A stretch of 64,000 bases of DNA from Gymnopus androsaceus JB14 (taxonomy: Eukaryota > Basidiomycota > Agaricomycetes > Agaricales > Omphalotaceae), in assembly GCA_009733575.1 (NCBI GenBank), contig ML769383.1, positions 1 to 64,000 on the forward strand. The letters run 5' to 3'. Position 1 is the first letter of the stretch, and every line of letters starts with the position of its first letter. Made by a program: the position numbers and the translations under genes. The notes beneath the pieces were generated by a model. It had not been told where the DNA came from and searched no databases. It worked only from the letters and a program-made list of their open reading frames with translations. This document shows positions 32,850-43,699 of the stretch, one piece after another.

Positions 32850-34316
32850 TCAGTCTTCGAAGCCGTGTCCCTCGAATAGGAAATTTGCTGCAAGCTCCTC
32901 GTTCTTGTCGCACGCAAAGTATGCTTCGATTACGGCTTGCCGAGGGAAACCGAGGGCTTCCAACTAGCGAAAATACCGTCAGGAACATAAGATAGGAAAA
33001 AACAAAAGTTCTTACTCTTTCAATAGCCGCCCGTTCTTCCTCTGTCACGTTCACAACCTGCGCACCAGGAGGGAGGTCACCGTCTTCACCCTCAAACTCT
33101 CCACCGAGCATTTGCATAAGCAACTCTGGGTTAGCAGCGAGCGCCTGCGCCAGACCAGGATTTTGAGTAGCAAGTGTTTGCAGCAAAGGCTGGATAGCTT
33201 GGGGATTCGAAGTCAGGTGCTCTCGAAGCTGCTGCATCTGAGGCGAGTTGGCCAATGCGGCCAAGTCAAGTTGGGGGGCACCACCAGCACCAGCACCTCC
33301 AAGACCAGCCCCGAGACCAGCACCCGCCGCACCTTGTTGCTGTTGTTGCTGAGCAAGCTGTGGCAATGTTAGTGTGATCATCATCAAGGTACCTGTGATG
33401 TACACACCTGGAAGAGGTTCTGAGGACCAGCTGGTGGTGCCGCTGCAGCTGGAGCGGCGGCTGGAGTGGCTGGAGCAGCAGCAGTAGTAGCAGCAGCAGG
33501 CGTCCGTGGAGCAGCAGCGGAGGGACCAGCAGCTTCTGCTTCCAAATGCGCGGGTATACCCTACAAAGAAAAGTCAGCACAAGGGAATGAGATGATTATC
33601 TGGTGCGTACAGTCATCAGGTATTCTACAGCACGCTCGGGATTGTTGAAACTCGCTCGCAGAGCACGCATGACCTGATCGCGTTCAAAGCCCATATCGAC
33701 CATGCTCTGAATCGAAGTCTGAAGCTGAGGTCCGGAAAGGAAAGAACTTCCGGCAGCAGCAGGAGTTGATGCCTCTGCGGGGGTCGAGGAAGCAGGAGGA
33801 GGTGTAGCAGCAGCAGCGGCAGGAGCAGGAGCAGGAGCAGCAGGAGCTTCAGTAGACGGCGCAGCTGCAGCTGGTGCAGGAGCAGGAGTAGAAGAAGATG
33901 CGGCAGAAGTGGCGGGCATTGGTGAGGGGGTTGGTTTGGGCTAAAGATGCATATTAGAAAACGCGATCGAGAGATCGCAAAAGATGTAAGATGGACCTTG
34001 GAAACCATGAGCACTAAAAAGTCCTTTTCCTTGAAGCCACATGATTCAAGTGTTTTGTCGTCGGTGAGAATCTTGCCTGTAGAATTGGAGAGTTGGCAAG
34101 ATCGAAAAAAGATCGAAAGGAGACTGACCAGAATAAATTACTTTCTGAGAAGAAGGGGGATGTCCTTGATTTTGCTCAATCTTTGCCTTGACAGCACCTA
34201 TAGTATCTGTGGGCTCAGCATCGATCTAAAGGATAATCAGCGAAAGCCAGGATAGAAATAAAAGTACTACAGACATTGAACACCTTTTGCTGAGTGGTTT
34301 TCACTGTGACTTTCAT
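32850..34316 (-). CDS. RAD23: Rad23, UBL-UBA ubiquitin shuttle and repair protein
   Basis: Rad23 carries ubiquitylated proteins to the proteasome and works with Rad4 in nucleotide excision repair. All four domains are readable. The N-terminal ubiquitin-like domain opens [23 protein letters not shown] and contains [16 protein letters not shown]1 contains [33 protein letters not shown]. The XPC/Rad4-binding STI1-like domain contains [27 protein letters not shown]2 contains [31 protein letters not shown] and ends just before the stop at 32850. Linkers are rich in Ala and Pro, with Gln runs before the STI1 part, as is common. Five or six short introns. It is divergent from the LRR gene with 148 bases between. 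Confidence 0.95.
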
Positions 34317-34464
34317 GGTGAGAGCTGGTGAGAGTAAAGGAGAAAGACGCGTAATGCGTGATGATGTGACCTCATCTCTCCTTTAGCGCTTTAGCCTGGC
34401 TGCAAGGCAAGTCTAATTACTTCTCTTTTTTCAGTCCAATTAATCAATCTCTGCCGCTAGAAAC
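34317..34464. promoter_or_regulatory. Divergent promoter of RAD23 and the LRR gene, with an MCB-like box
   Basis: The 148 bases between two facing-away start codons contain ACGCGT at 34347-34352, the core of the MluI cell-cycle box used by MBF in fungi. A pyrimidine run at 34424-34434 precedes the LRR start. Function of the box is inferred from the core sequence only. Confidence 0.35.
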
Positions 34465-36810
34465 ATGCAGAACGAGTCTGGGGACGACTATATTCGTCGA
34501 ATATCAGCTTTTATTCGAAATAATGAGCGGAATTTGGCAGAACTCGACTTTATCCGTCGTCGAGCTCCGCGGCGACCAGCAGAGAATACCTCAGCATTCT
34601 ACAATCCCCTCTCTTGGTTTGGCAATGAAACTACTGGTCCTCCGCCAAAAGCCGTTGTAATGGTCATCGATACTCACCATCTTTTCTACATATTAATGCG
34701 CCTCGAAGCCTTGAGCTTGCCAGTCGGAACTCTGGACGTCAGAATTGACTGCCCCTCGCGCCCTCTGAGCTATATCAACTTGTTCAAAGACGCCGACAAG
34801 ACAGAGACTCTTTCCCTTGCCTCCTTTCGCTCCTCGTTTTCTGCCGTCTCAGCTCTTTCGCTTGGGGCTGGCTGGTGGGGTCGGCCGGAACTTCTTAGTG
34901 TCGATGCGGAGCTCAAGTACATCTACAGCAGGTTTACCATGCTTCCAGCTCTCTCTGTCACTGCACCCAGCCGGAAGATGATAGCCGAACTCGCCAATGA
35001 GCCTCCAAACGAGAATGCCATTCCCATGGACTCGTTTAAAAACTTGAAGAGTTTGGAGTGCACAGATATAGACCCTCGGTCACTTTTGGGATGGGATAAC
35101 TTGGCAGAGAGCCTGATCAGCTTAAAGATCAAGAAGAGTGGTTTGGAGGATGTTTCAGACATCTTCATTGGAGCAGTGCTCGATGATCAGGCTAGGAGAG
35201 CCGGTAGCTCGAGTAGGAAGCGAGCTAGGAGGATACCACACGCTCCAAACCGACAGACTTCATTCTACTCTTCACAACTTCCTGAATCCGTTCCAGAGGC
35301 TGCTGACGAAGAGGCATCCTCACCGACTACTCCATCATTCTCCACCGAGCTCTCGTCTCGCAAGTGGGCATCCTTGCGACACCTCTCCCTAACCGGAAAC
35401 GACCTCACCTTCTTCCCATCCGAGCTAACGCCATACCTCACCTCCGTCACTCATCTCGACCTTTCTTCTAATCTACTAAACTGTGTTCCAGAAGGCTTAA
35501 GTGCGCTCTACAATCTTGTCTCTCTCAACCTTGCCGACAACATGGTCGAATCGGTTCTAGGTATTTATACCAACCTCGGCTCAGTGACATTCATCAACCT
35601 TTCTCGTAACCGCCTCGAGTCCATATGTGGGCTTGAACGCCTCCAAGCCCTCGAGCGCGTCGATCTTCGACATAATACCATCGAAGAAAGCGCCGAGATT
35701 GGTCGTCTTGCCACGCTTCCCAACATTACCCAAGTATGGGTCGAAGGAAACCCATTCACCGAGTACGAGGAAAACTATCGTGTGACATGCTTCGATTTCT
35801 TCTGGAAGGAGGGCAAAACCATCACGCTCGATGGTAGCCCGCCTGGATTTTATGAGAAGCGGAATCTCGCTGTTCCTCCAACGGAGCAGACGTCTGCTTC
35901 TCGTCCGGTCTCGGCCGCTTACTCTCCTCCCACTATCGCGATTGGTCACTCACACCCACATTCGCATCCGAGCGCGCCCCCTCCAGAAGCCGCCTTATCA
36001 ACATCACCTCCTGCGTCGAGTAGTACAACTCCGCATCTTGGACCCGTCGGTGCAGTCGGAGTTGGGGGTAAAGCACGAAAGAAAAAGGTGAAACGGATAG
36101 TGGATTTGGATGGAGGCCACGGTAGCGATGATGGCGCAAGCAGCAAAGGCTCGAGCCACAAACGAACCACATCCAACGATTCCAATCGATCCGCCAAACA
36201 CCGGTCGGCAAAAACCAAGCCTGCTCCTCGACCAGTTGACCATCAGTCTTTTGGTCAATTTATTTCATTGCTTGCTGTACCCCACAACCTGCCACCCACG
36301 GAGCCCGTACCAGAACAACCAACACCTTCGAACTCGACCTCAATAGCGCAAGAACCCTCCTCATCCTCCTCAAAACCACCTACTCCCAATCGCGAATTCC
36401 AACCTGCTACCATATCCTCCCGCGCTAATCGCAAATCCCGACACACGCGTTATCACACGGATTTCGCAGCACCCGCTGAGTCAGACGAAAGTCCTCCCTT
36501 AGAGCCTTCTTCTTCTTCTTCCGGGACCCCTCCACCCTCAGCATCAGCAGCCATACCCTCTTTCCGACGCTCCAGAAATTCACAGACCTTCTCGTCTGCC
36601 AAAGCGGCTGCGAGACGAGCCCGAGTGACTGCATCGGTGTATGAGCCTCCAGGTGGTAATGATTCTTCTGCGGAAGGCGCTATGGATGAAGCCGAAGCAG
36701 GAGCGGAGGCATTTAGGAGGAGAATCGAAGCATTGAAGAATGATATGGGAGATGGATGGCTGAAGATTTTCAGTCAGACACAGAAGACACCATCTCCGTC
36801 TTCTTCATAG
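34465..36810 (+). CDS. Intronless leucine-rich repeat protein, 781 residues
   Basis: A single uninterrupted exon, unusual in this intron-rich window. The N-terminal 290 residues hold no motif I know, though KAVVMVIDTHHLFYILMRLE suggests a folded domain. Residues about 300-440 hold four to five LRRs (LRHLSLTGNDLTFFPSEL, VTHLDLSSNLLNCVPEGL, LVSLNLADNMVESVLGI, VTFINLSRNRLESICGL, LERVDLRHNTIEESAEI) with the SDS22-like spacing, capped by ITQVWVEGNPFTEYEENYR. The last 300 residues are Ser/Pro-rich, basic and probably disordered. The layout resembles fungal relatives of LKB1-interacting protein 1 or nischarin-type scaffold proteins; this is a guess from architecture. No frame break. Confidence 0.8.
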   Translation: MQNESGDDYIRRISAFIRNNERNLAELDFIRRRAPRRPAENTSAFYNPLSWFGNETTGPPPKAVVMVIDTHHLFYILMRLEALSLPVGTLDVRIDCPSRPLSYINLFKDADKTETLSLASFRSSFSAVSALSLGAGWWGRPELLSVDAELKYIYSRFTMLPALSVTAPSRKMIAELANEPPNENAIPMDSFKNLKSLECTDIDPRSLLGWDNLAESLISLKIKKSGLEDVSDIFIGAVLDDQARRAGSSSRKRARRIPHAPNRQTSFYSSQLPESVPEAADEEASSPTTPSFSTELSSRKWASLRHLSLTGNDLTFFPSELTPYLTSVTHLDLSSNLLNCVPEGLSALYNLVSLNLADNMVESVLGIYTNLGSVTFINLSRNRLESICGLERLQALERVDLRHNTIEESAEIGRLATLPNITQVWVEGNPFTEYEENYRVTCFDFFWKEGKTITLDGSPPGFYEKRNLAVPPTEQTSASRPVSAAYSPPTIAIGHSHPHSHPSAPPPEAALSTSPPASSSTTPHLGPVGAVGVGGKARKKKVKRIVDLDGGHGSDDGASSKGSSHKRTTSNDSNRSAKHRSAKTKPAPRPVDHQSFGQFISLLAVPHNLPPTEPVPEQPTPSNSTSIAQEPSSSSSKPPTPNREFQPATISSRANRKSRHTRYHTDFAAPAESDESPPLEPSSSSSGTPPPSASAAIPSFRRSRNSQTFSSAKAAARRARVTASVYEPPGGNDSSAEGAMDEAEAGAEAFRRRIEALKNDMGDGWLKIFSQTQKTPSPSSS

Positions 36811-37176
36811 CACTAACTAGTGCAACATAGGAGTCCACATTTTCATTTCAACATTTTTTTGCATTGGGAAGATTGGATCGTTTTCATTTGTTTTCATTTG
36901 TTCTTATACTCTGGCATGCATACATTTACATATACCCAATAATCTACAATCATACACCTATTTATCGCAATATAGAGTTGGCCTTAAAACGACACTCATT
37001 TTACACTATGCATCAGCGAACAAAAGTTGCATCATGCTTGGGTTGACGCTAAAAATGGCATGTCAAAGCTGTAAATTTGCCACTTCTTCTTAACTGCGAC
37101 ACGCGTCGGTCTCTTCGATGGTGAGCAAGCTTGATTTATTTCTACAACTCCTTGTCTCATGAATAATTGACAGAAT
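36811..37176. other. Intergenic
   Basis: AT-rich 3' region of the LRR gene followed by a short promoter for the next gene. A GT...AG pair (37122-37173) could be an intron in its leader. No gene seen. Confidence 0.35.
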
Positions 37177-38955
37177 ATGGACCAACCATCGAACGCGTCT
37201 GATCTCATAGACAAACTCGAAAAACTTCATCTTCGCGGCCAGCTTCGCTCATTTCGGTATCCTTCGAATATCGAAAGAGAATTCTTTCTGGATCTTATAG
37301 CACGAGGAGAAAAAGAACTTTTGCAGCAGGAAAACGAAGATCTAACTATTCTTCTACAACGCGTCCGCTCCATCCTATCTCCCATACGAAAATTACCCAA
37401 CGAGCTCCTCCTGGAATGTCTAATGCACTACCTCGATTATGGTAGCATCTACATGTGCGGAGGGATTCCTCGGCTTGCATGTCGTCTCTGTCTCGTTTGT
37501 CACCATTTCCAGGATTTAATCCTCTCTTGCAAGCCTATCTGGTCCTCGATTTCTGCTGAAATTTCTCGATTTAGCAACGTGGATCTCGAGAATCTCGATG
37601 AAGTCGAAGATGATATCCATGGTGAGGAAGCGGACGAAAAGGCGTTGCACATGGTAGAACCTGTTCTACCAAAGTTGCTCCAACGTAGTGCAAGCCATCC
37701 GCTGAAGGTGGACATATATGTCGATTCCCGCACTCCGGGTCGTCTTCTTTCCAAAACCCCCATTTTCAAACTTTTGAATTCTCACAAATCTCCGTGGAAG
37801 TCTCTTTGCATCACATGTGAAGCCCATATCACTGCAGACGTCCTTCGTGGCATTTGTCGTGCTATGAAAGATATTGAAGAGCTCGAGATCAGATACGGAT
37901 GGCTATCCTACTCCCATTGAGGGTATCGAATCTATTCCCTTGCATCTTCCAAATCTTTCTTCCGCCATTCTTCCTCCTTTTCAAAAGCTTCCGCAGCTTC
38001 CCTTTGCTCAGATTATCAGGCTTTCACTCGTCGAAGAGCCACTCACACTTATCGCGCGAGACCTTTCCTTCATACACAAACATCAGATATCTTACCATTT
38101 CTGACCCACATGTCATCCCTCTAGAGGACTCTGAACTTTGGGAACAGACCCCCAAGGTCGTTGGACGAGATTCCTTCACATCTCATCGCGTCTGTCGAGA
38201 CTCCAGACAGCGTGAGATCTCTGCATGTTCAAGTGCATCTCACTTGTGAAGCTAACATGGTATCTTTCAGGGTCCTGCTTCTCAATCTCGTTGCACCCAT
38301 TGTGACTAGCTTGAAGGTTACAATAACCCGTGCTGATTCCTACTTTTACGAGTCGTGGAAGATGTCGGAACTGATACTCTTTCTCGAGCATTCAAGATGC
38401 AACCTTACTGCGCTCACCATCGAAGGAATCAAAACAACCTCTGACGCCTTGAAAAGTCTTCTGAAACTTGTTCCAACGGTCGTACATTTCACGCTACTTG
38501 AAAACGAAAGTAGCACGTACACACCTTACTTGGGAGGCTATTCTGCGTCCTATGGATATTACAGCTCAGACGACGATGGTGACTGGGTTGTGTCAACTAC
38601 ATCTCCCTGTAGTGTTTCAGGTGTCGATGATGATCTTCTCCGTTCAATGAGCGTGACGTCCGACCATTCCGAGCTACTACTGCCCCGCCTCGAAAGGCTA
38701 ATCCTCTCGGTTCACGGAGACGCTTTCCAAGATTCTGCCTTGGTGGAGATGATTGCATCGCGGAGGCGTCAAAGTACATCAGCAGCGGGTACCATGCTCG
38801 GGTCGCTGCAGCTGAAGCTCACACGACGGGAGGTCTCTGAGGACTTTGTTGCACAGATTCTCGAAATGAGGAAGAAGGGTCTGCGGGTCTCTGTTACCGA
38901 TCTCAAAGGATGTCGAACTGACCAGGAGCTAATTAAGCTGATTGAAGAGGTTTAA
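37177..38955 (+). CDS. F-box-like protein with three apparent frameshifts
   Basis: The N-terminus holds a coiled coil (EKELLQQENEDLTILLQRVRSILSP) followed by IRKLPNELLLECLMHYLDY and LACRLCLVCHHFQDLILSCKPIWSSI, the classic pattern of Agaricomycete F-box-like genes. Later segments carry LRR-like strands (LTALTIEGIK, LERLILSVHGDAF). The reading frame must shift three times, each time by one surplus base: near 37890-37905, in AAA at 38078-38080, and in the C5 run at 38149-38153. The joined translation reads smoothly across each (for example FIHNIRYLTISDP and EQTPRSLDEIPSHLI). No introns are needed. It is either a pseudogene or intact with homopolymer errors. Confidence 0.65.
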
Positions 38956-39134
38956 AGAGAAGGCATGATATAGATTAGAAATAATTCTTGGGACATCCAT
39001 GGGAACTCCGCTTGGGCCGTTTAGCTAGGAAAATTCCCCCAAAGCCTCTAAGTACCAGCATTGATAAGTAGTAGCAACAGTCAGATACGATGATGTATCT
39101 CCAAAATTGTACGTCCGATATTACAACCCAAGTA

Positions 39135-40632
39135 TTATAAAGCCCTTTGCAGCTCAACTTCCCTTAATCCCTTTTCCGCATCCCGAATTGATGACCTAGC
39201 AGAAATATCTTCATCTCCGGCTGGGGCTATATCGAGGACATGTGTAGAGGGGCTCCGCGGATGCGTCGCAAATATTAATTCAGACTGAAGGGTAGCTGAG
39301 GGCAGTGACTGATTATCAACAGTGCTACCCAAGCCCACTCGTACGGCAATGAGGGTAGGTGCAAGACCCTATGGTTCCAATAAAATGAAGTTACTCCACA
39401 GTCACAATAAGGGCGTACTTACAACGATGATAGTTCCTATACAAACATAGTTTGGGATGTTAATACCGACAGGGTCCGATAACAATATTGTTTGCAGCGT
39501 GAGGTATACTGGATATATCATACCCGACTCTGTACTGTGATAATAACATCAACGGGTATTCACGAGAGCAGAGATTTTCAAATTCAGCGTACACCACGGC
39601 TAAAGTCCTATGATACCAATCATGAGACAGATGCACTCCAGAAGGGAGACCTTTCTGGAGAGACCTTGATAGCCACCACACTCGACCGGCTGGTTCAAGC
39701 AGTTGGATATATATTTTGAGGATGTAGTAGCACCAAGATTTCAAAATATGTCACACACCAATCATAAGAGTCATTAACATATTTGAAGTGGCGTTCACTA
39801 TCATGAAGATCCACGAAATGGAAATCGAAATATCACCGAAGAGGCCAGTCTGTGGCTCGGGGAAGAGTAGGTGTATCTGAATAATCGCGGAAAGGACACC
39901 AAGGACTAGGAATAGAACGTAAACATCGACTCTAGTTGATTGAAAATGTGTTTCACGCATTACTTACCTTTGACTGCACCTATCAAAAAGAGCATAGGCA
40001 AGAGCACTCTCTTCTGAGATCCCCAAACTGCATATACACGGTAAAGCTACCCATGGATAAAGGAAGACTCAGGTAGCAGTGGAGATGTGTCGTACCATAA
40101 CTGAATCACCCAAAATACTGGATAGCAAATCGCAGTCAGTGGGCGTGTCTTGAATCCCTGTAGGACACACTTACTCTGCAAATACGAATGTGATCGAATC
40201 GACGGACCTAGAGCTGGTCATTAGAAATATTATTCAAAACCTCGAGACTTACTTACTGCCCAGCAATCATCCATGGCTGTTCTACCACTGGAATGGTATA
40301 CATTATTGCGTACGCTTCGCCAACCAGATCATAGGCTATGTTTACTGTTGCAAGAGCAAACAGAGCTATGATCACCGGAAAGATGAAAGTTTTCACGGAA
40401 GGAATGTGGAACTGCCGAGGTAAAATCCACACAGCGAGGCCGAACAGTACAACGTAAGCCCCTTCAAAGGAAATATTGAGAACAAAATGGGATGGGAGCT
40501 GCGATCGATGATTACCGTATAATATACATTCTACCTGTAAATCTTTAGCGCGCTAGTATGGAGCGGCGAAAGCTGAAGACGCACCATGACTATAGCTATT
40601 CGAGGAAGTGCGTAACTCGTAGGGACCGACAT
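39135..40632 (-). CDS. Seven-helix membrane protein of the basidiomycete type
   Basis: Splicing gives an almost fully hydrophobic protein of about 330 residues. Readable parts are PTSYALPRIAIVMVECILYGAYVVLFGLAVWIL, FIFPVIIALFALATVNIAYDL, a VMLYRVYAVWGSQKRVLLPMLFLIG segment, a SISISWIFMIVNATSNMLMTLMIG segment, GRVWWLSR, and TESGMIYPVYLTLQTILLS. This order (LYR.Y.VWG, GR.WW..R, ESG..YP) is typical of a large family of mushroom integral membrane proteins thought to be receptor-like, with no proven ligand. The soluble tail ends at 39135. The start at 40632 (MSVPTSYALP) is chosen over the ATG at 40746 because the upstream part lacks membrane character. Seven to nine short introns, including one after the ATG-containing exon. 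Confidence 0.7.
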
Positions 40633-41339
40633 TCTCTGTTTCAGATCAATATAGCTTTCTGCGATGAGGGGAGCGGTCAAGGAGCGGTCCAAGGGAGCAA
40701 AACTTAAAGCACACCAAATTATAAAGCAATTTCTGAATGATACCATTACACTGTACAGTATAGTCAGATATCCGTGACAACGAAAACACGGCTTCGATCA
40801 ACCCGCGCCCACAATCATCAGCAACTGTTGATTAGAAATATAGCCAGCTGGGAGCTTCAGAGGGGAATGAGACAGAGACGCCACAGGATATAGGCTCCCT
40901 GGAACTTGAGTAGCGTGTCAAACGGGACTCGTTGTAATTTCCAACGAGGAAGCTTCGAAGTTTGTTACAAGATCTGAACGCCGGTGGTTACTTTGAAAAT
41001 ATGGAGTTCGACAGCAATGGAAATTGAGAAGCCGTATTATGCGCGGAAAGTATATGATTGCAGATACAGCCTACAACTTACGGGGATCATAGGCCATCGG
41101 AAGGATGGTGTTACAATTGTTCTATCATCGTCAATGGAACATAACACAGGCTCAGCCTGTAAATAGAAAATCAATCAAAAAATCGGTCAAGAGAACGCCC
41201 GCTTGCTAAAATTGTCGAAGAAATCTCGCCTGGTGTATCGAATGGCGGGCTGCAGATGAACAGTTTCTCGCTGAACTAAATCGAGTGCATCTGATGCATA
41301 CGCCGGTTTCGAAATTACAGCCGACGGGACTACGCAAAC

Positions 41340-41872
41340 GTGAATACGAGATAAGGCGGCTTATCAGAAGATAAGATAAGCAGGCGTGAGAGTCGGCATC
41401 CCGCCGATAGGCGCTTATCTCTCTCATTCCTGACTCTCACTGCCGTCCGTCGAATCGACATACTCGACATATTGTCGGAAGTCAAATGCGCTTATAATCG
41501 ACCCCTGATTACGGCGATTAGGGTTTATAATCAATAGTGATCAAAGAGTATCGATACGATATCATGTCATCGATACCTGTATACCGATACGCCATATCGA
41601 GCCAGACTCATCATGTCGTGATCTCATTGTATGTACATGTAGCTTATACATATCGCGCTGATGATCTGACTTTGCACGCTTATGCGCATTCGATTATGTT
41701 TATACGTTATGCGCTTATCGGTTTTTCACTTTCCGACATCTCTCGTCCCCCACCCTCCCATCCCTGGACTTGAGAGTTCAACCACCGTCTACTCAGACGT
41801 TCCGGCCTTGTTTACCCGCGTTGATAAACTGTGAGCATTTGCCCACCCACGCGGGGCCAAGCCCCAGCCAAA
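41340..41872 (-). repeat. Dispersed repeat, copy B (inverted relative to copy A)
   Basis: Read on the minus strand this segment matches 12714-13115 block by block, including the GC-rich end (near 41872), the CCGGAACGTC block and the GATAAG-rich block. It is longer inside, with AT-rich insertions such as repeated CGATAC/GATATC strings at 41540-41600. No ORF. A degraded or non-autonomous DNA transposon is the likely origin. Confidence 0.6.
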
Positions 41873-41892
41873 CCTCGTCGATTCGGATGACA

Positions 41893-41914
41893 TCTATGAT
41901 ACTAGTATCATAGA
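41893..41914. repeat. Perfect 22-bp palindrome outside repeat copy B
   Basis: Core CTATGATACTAGTATCATAG, extended by T and A at its ends, is a perfect inverted repeat without spacer. Its centre lies about 32 bases outside the GC-rich end of repeat copy B, the same distance as the near-palindrome at copy A. Confidence 0.85.
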
Positions 41915-41965
41915 CTTATAGCTCTTATCTATCTTCATCCAGTTGCAGCTACATCTGACGAAATC

Positions 41966-41973
41966 TGACGTCA
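41966..41973. promoter_or_regulatory. CRE/ATF-type site TGACGTCA
   Basis: A perfect 8-bp TGACGTCA palindrome lies 103 bases before the start codon of the short-chain dehydrogenase gene, with more CTGACG-like half-sites at 41956 and 42013-42026. In fungi such sites bind bZIP (Atf/CREB) stress regulators. Function is inferred. Confidence 0.45.
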
Positions 41974-42075
41974 GTAGGTTAAAATCGATGATTTTTCGAC
42001 TCACTCATTCGTCAGACCTGGCGTCAGAGACGCGTCTTAAGAAGCAGAGCAAAACTTATAACTTGGCTTGAACCA

Positions 42076-43155
42076 ATGCAGTCCCTTCTCAACCCTTTCC
42101 GCTCTACGCTCATCCGCACCATGTCATCCAACTCTACGAAAACAGCCAACGCAAAATTCACGGCACAAAACCTGTTCAATATGTCCGACTGGACATGTGT
42201 CGTTACAGGAGGAGGTTTAGACATTAAATTAATATAATAATGCAAATTTAATTATATTTCTAGGCACTGGAATCGGCCTCATGATGCCAGCTCACGTATG
42301 TCGCCTTCTGCGTTCATAGCACAAGGAGCGAAAGTTTACATCGCATCCCGACGAAAATCCGTCCTCGAAAACGCCGTCGACACTTGGGGGAATACTCTCG
42401 CTCATCCTCAAGGCCAGTTGATCGCTGTCGAGTGCGATATCACCGACAAGAAATCTATCAGCGGCCTCGTCGAGGAGCTCAAGCGGAGGGGAGAGAAGAA
42501 CGTTGATGTACTAGTGAACAACGCTGGAGTGAGCCTTGGGAGTAGCGAGGTAGAAAAGGGCGATGAGACCGCTGAAGAATTGAGCGAGGAATTGTTTGGC
42601 GAGGATCTAGGGAAATGGGAGGAAGTGTATCGGACCAATGTTATTGGTCATTTCTTCACTACGGCGGCGTTCATTCCTCTCCTTGCTGCGACAGCGACTA
42701 TCCATCCAGGTCGTACCGCGGCAGTGATTAACATCAGTTCCATGTCCGGAATCACCCGCACGAGCCAGCATCACTTTAAATACAACGTCTCGAAGGCAGC
42801 TGATATCCATCTTACTACTCTTCTCGCACAGGAATTGCGAAGAAATGCGGTAAATGTCCGAGTAAACTCTGTTGCACCCGGTATCTTTCCGAGTGAGATG
42901 ACGGTCAAGGAAGAGAGCGACGAGACGAACAAGTCGACTATTCCAACTGGGGAGGATTATGGAGAGAAAAAAGGTATTCCGGCAGGAAGACCTGGGAGCG
43001 AGGAGGATATGGCTCAGGCGGTTCTGATGTTGGCTTGCAATCAGTATGCCTATGGCCAGGTGAGTACAATGCATTCGGATTTAGTTTGATGTTCACCGAT
43101 GATCCTATTCTAGACAATTGCTATCGAAGGAGGATATCTTCTCGAGAATTCTTGA
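42076..43155 (+). CDS. Short-chain dehydrogenase/reductase
   Basis: An NAD(P)-dependent oxidoreductase of the SDR family. Seen: VVTGGGTGIGLMM (cofactor-binding Gly motif, split by the intron at 42215-42264), AQGAKVYIASRR, DVLVNNAGVS (NNAG), INISSMSG (catalytic Ser), YNVSK (catalytic Tyr and Lys), and VRVNSVAPGIFPSEM. A last exon after the intron at 43060-43113 ends with IAIEGGYLLENS, the usual SDR C-terminus. Between LMMPAH and AFIAQGAK there are 14 bases (42286-42299) that start with a GTATGT donor but have no AG, and the frame breaks there. This looks like an intron that has lost its 3' part in the sequence, or an assembly fault. The first ATG at 42076 includes a short N-terminal leader; the ATG at 42121 is an alternative. 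Confidence 0.82.
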
Positions 43156-43699
43156 TCATGCGAAAAATGGATATTGTTATTCACAATGAATAATCTGTAG
43201 TGCTTTAGTGTAAACTAGCCTGGTTCGTACCGCCCAAAAATGAATGCGGGTAAGAGCTATACTTAGTGAAGAATTGTCACGGGCTTATGAGCATCTGAGT
43301 CGAGATTACTGGCGCCGAACGGCAAACATAAGATAAAGATATACTAAATGCAGCATGACTAAGGTTAGGTGTTCCAAATAAGGGCGTAGGTTGTCCGGAT
43401 ACGGTAATGATACTGTTGATACAAGAGAAACTTTCACATAAGGAGCCAAACCTAAAGGTTCAGCAATGAAAAAAGGAAAGAAGGGAAGTATACTGTACTG
43501 TACTATACTTATGCATAAGTGGTATCACAAAGAAAAGGAAAGGAACGAAATGCAGATGCAGATGCAGAGACAAAAGTAAAGAGTAGAGTAGGAAGCATGT
43601 CACATCGTGAAAGAAAGAAAGAAAGACGAATAAGTGAAGCAAGTACACATACTGTACGTATATGCTCATTCTTATCCACTCACACCACATAAGTCAAAC
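43156..43699. other. Intergenic between convergent genes, with short tandem repeats
   Basis: No coding region. Simple repeats are present: ACTGTACTGTACTATAC at 43491, three ATGCAG units at 43550-43567, and GAAA units at 43611-43624. The stretch holds the two 3' regions of convergent genes. Confidence 0.5.

Noticed and set aside
33430..33920. Microsatellite-like GCAGCAGGAG runs as a non-coding repeat
   Set aside because: They encode the Ala/Pro-rich linkers between the domains of RAD23 and are expected there.
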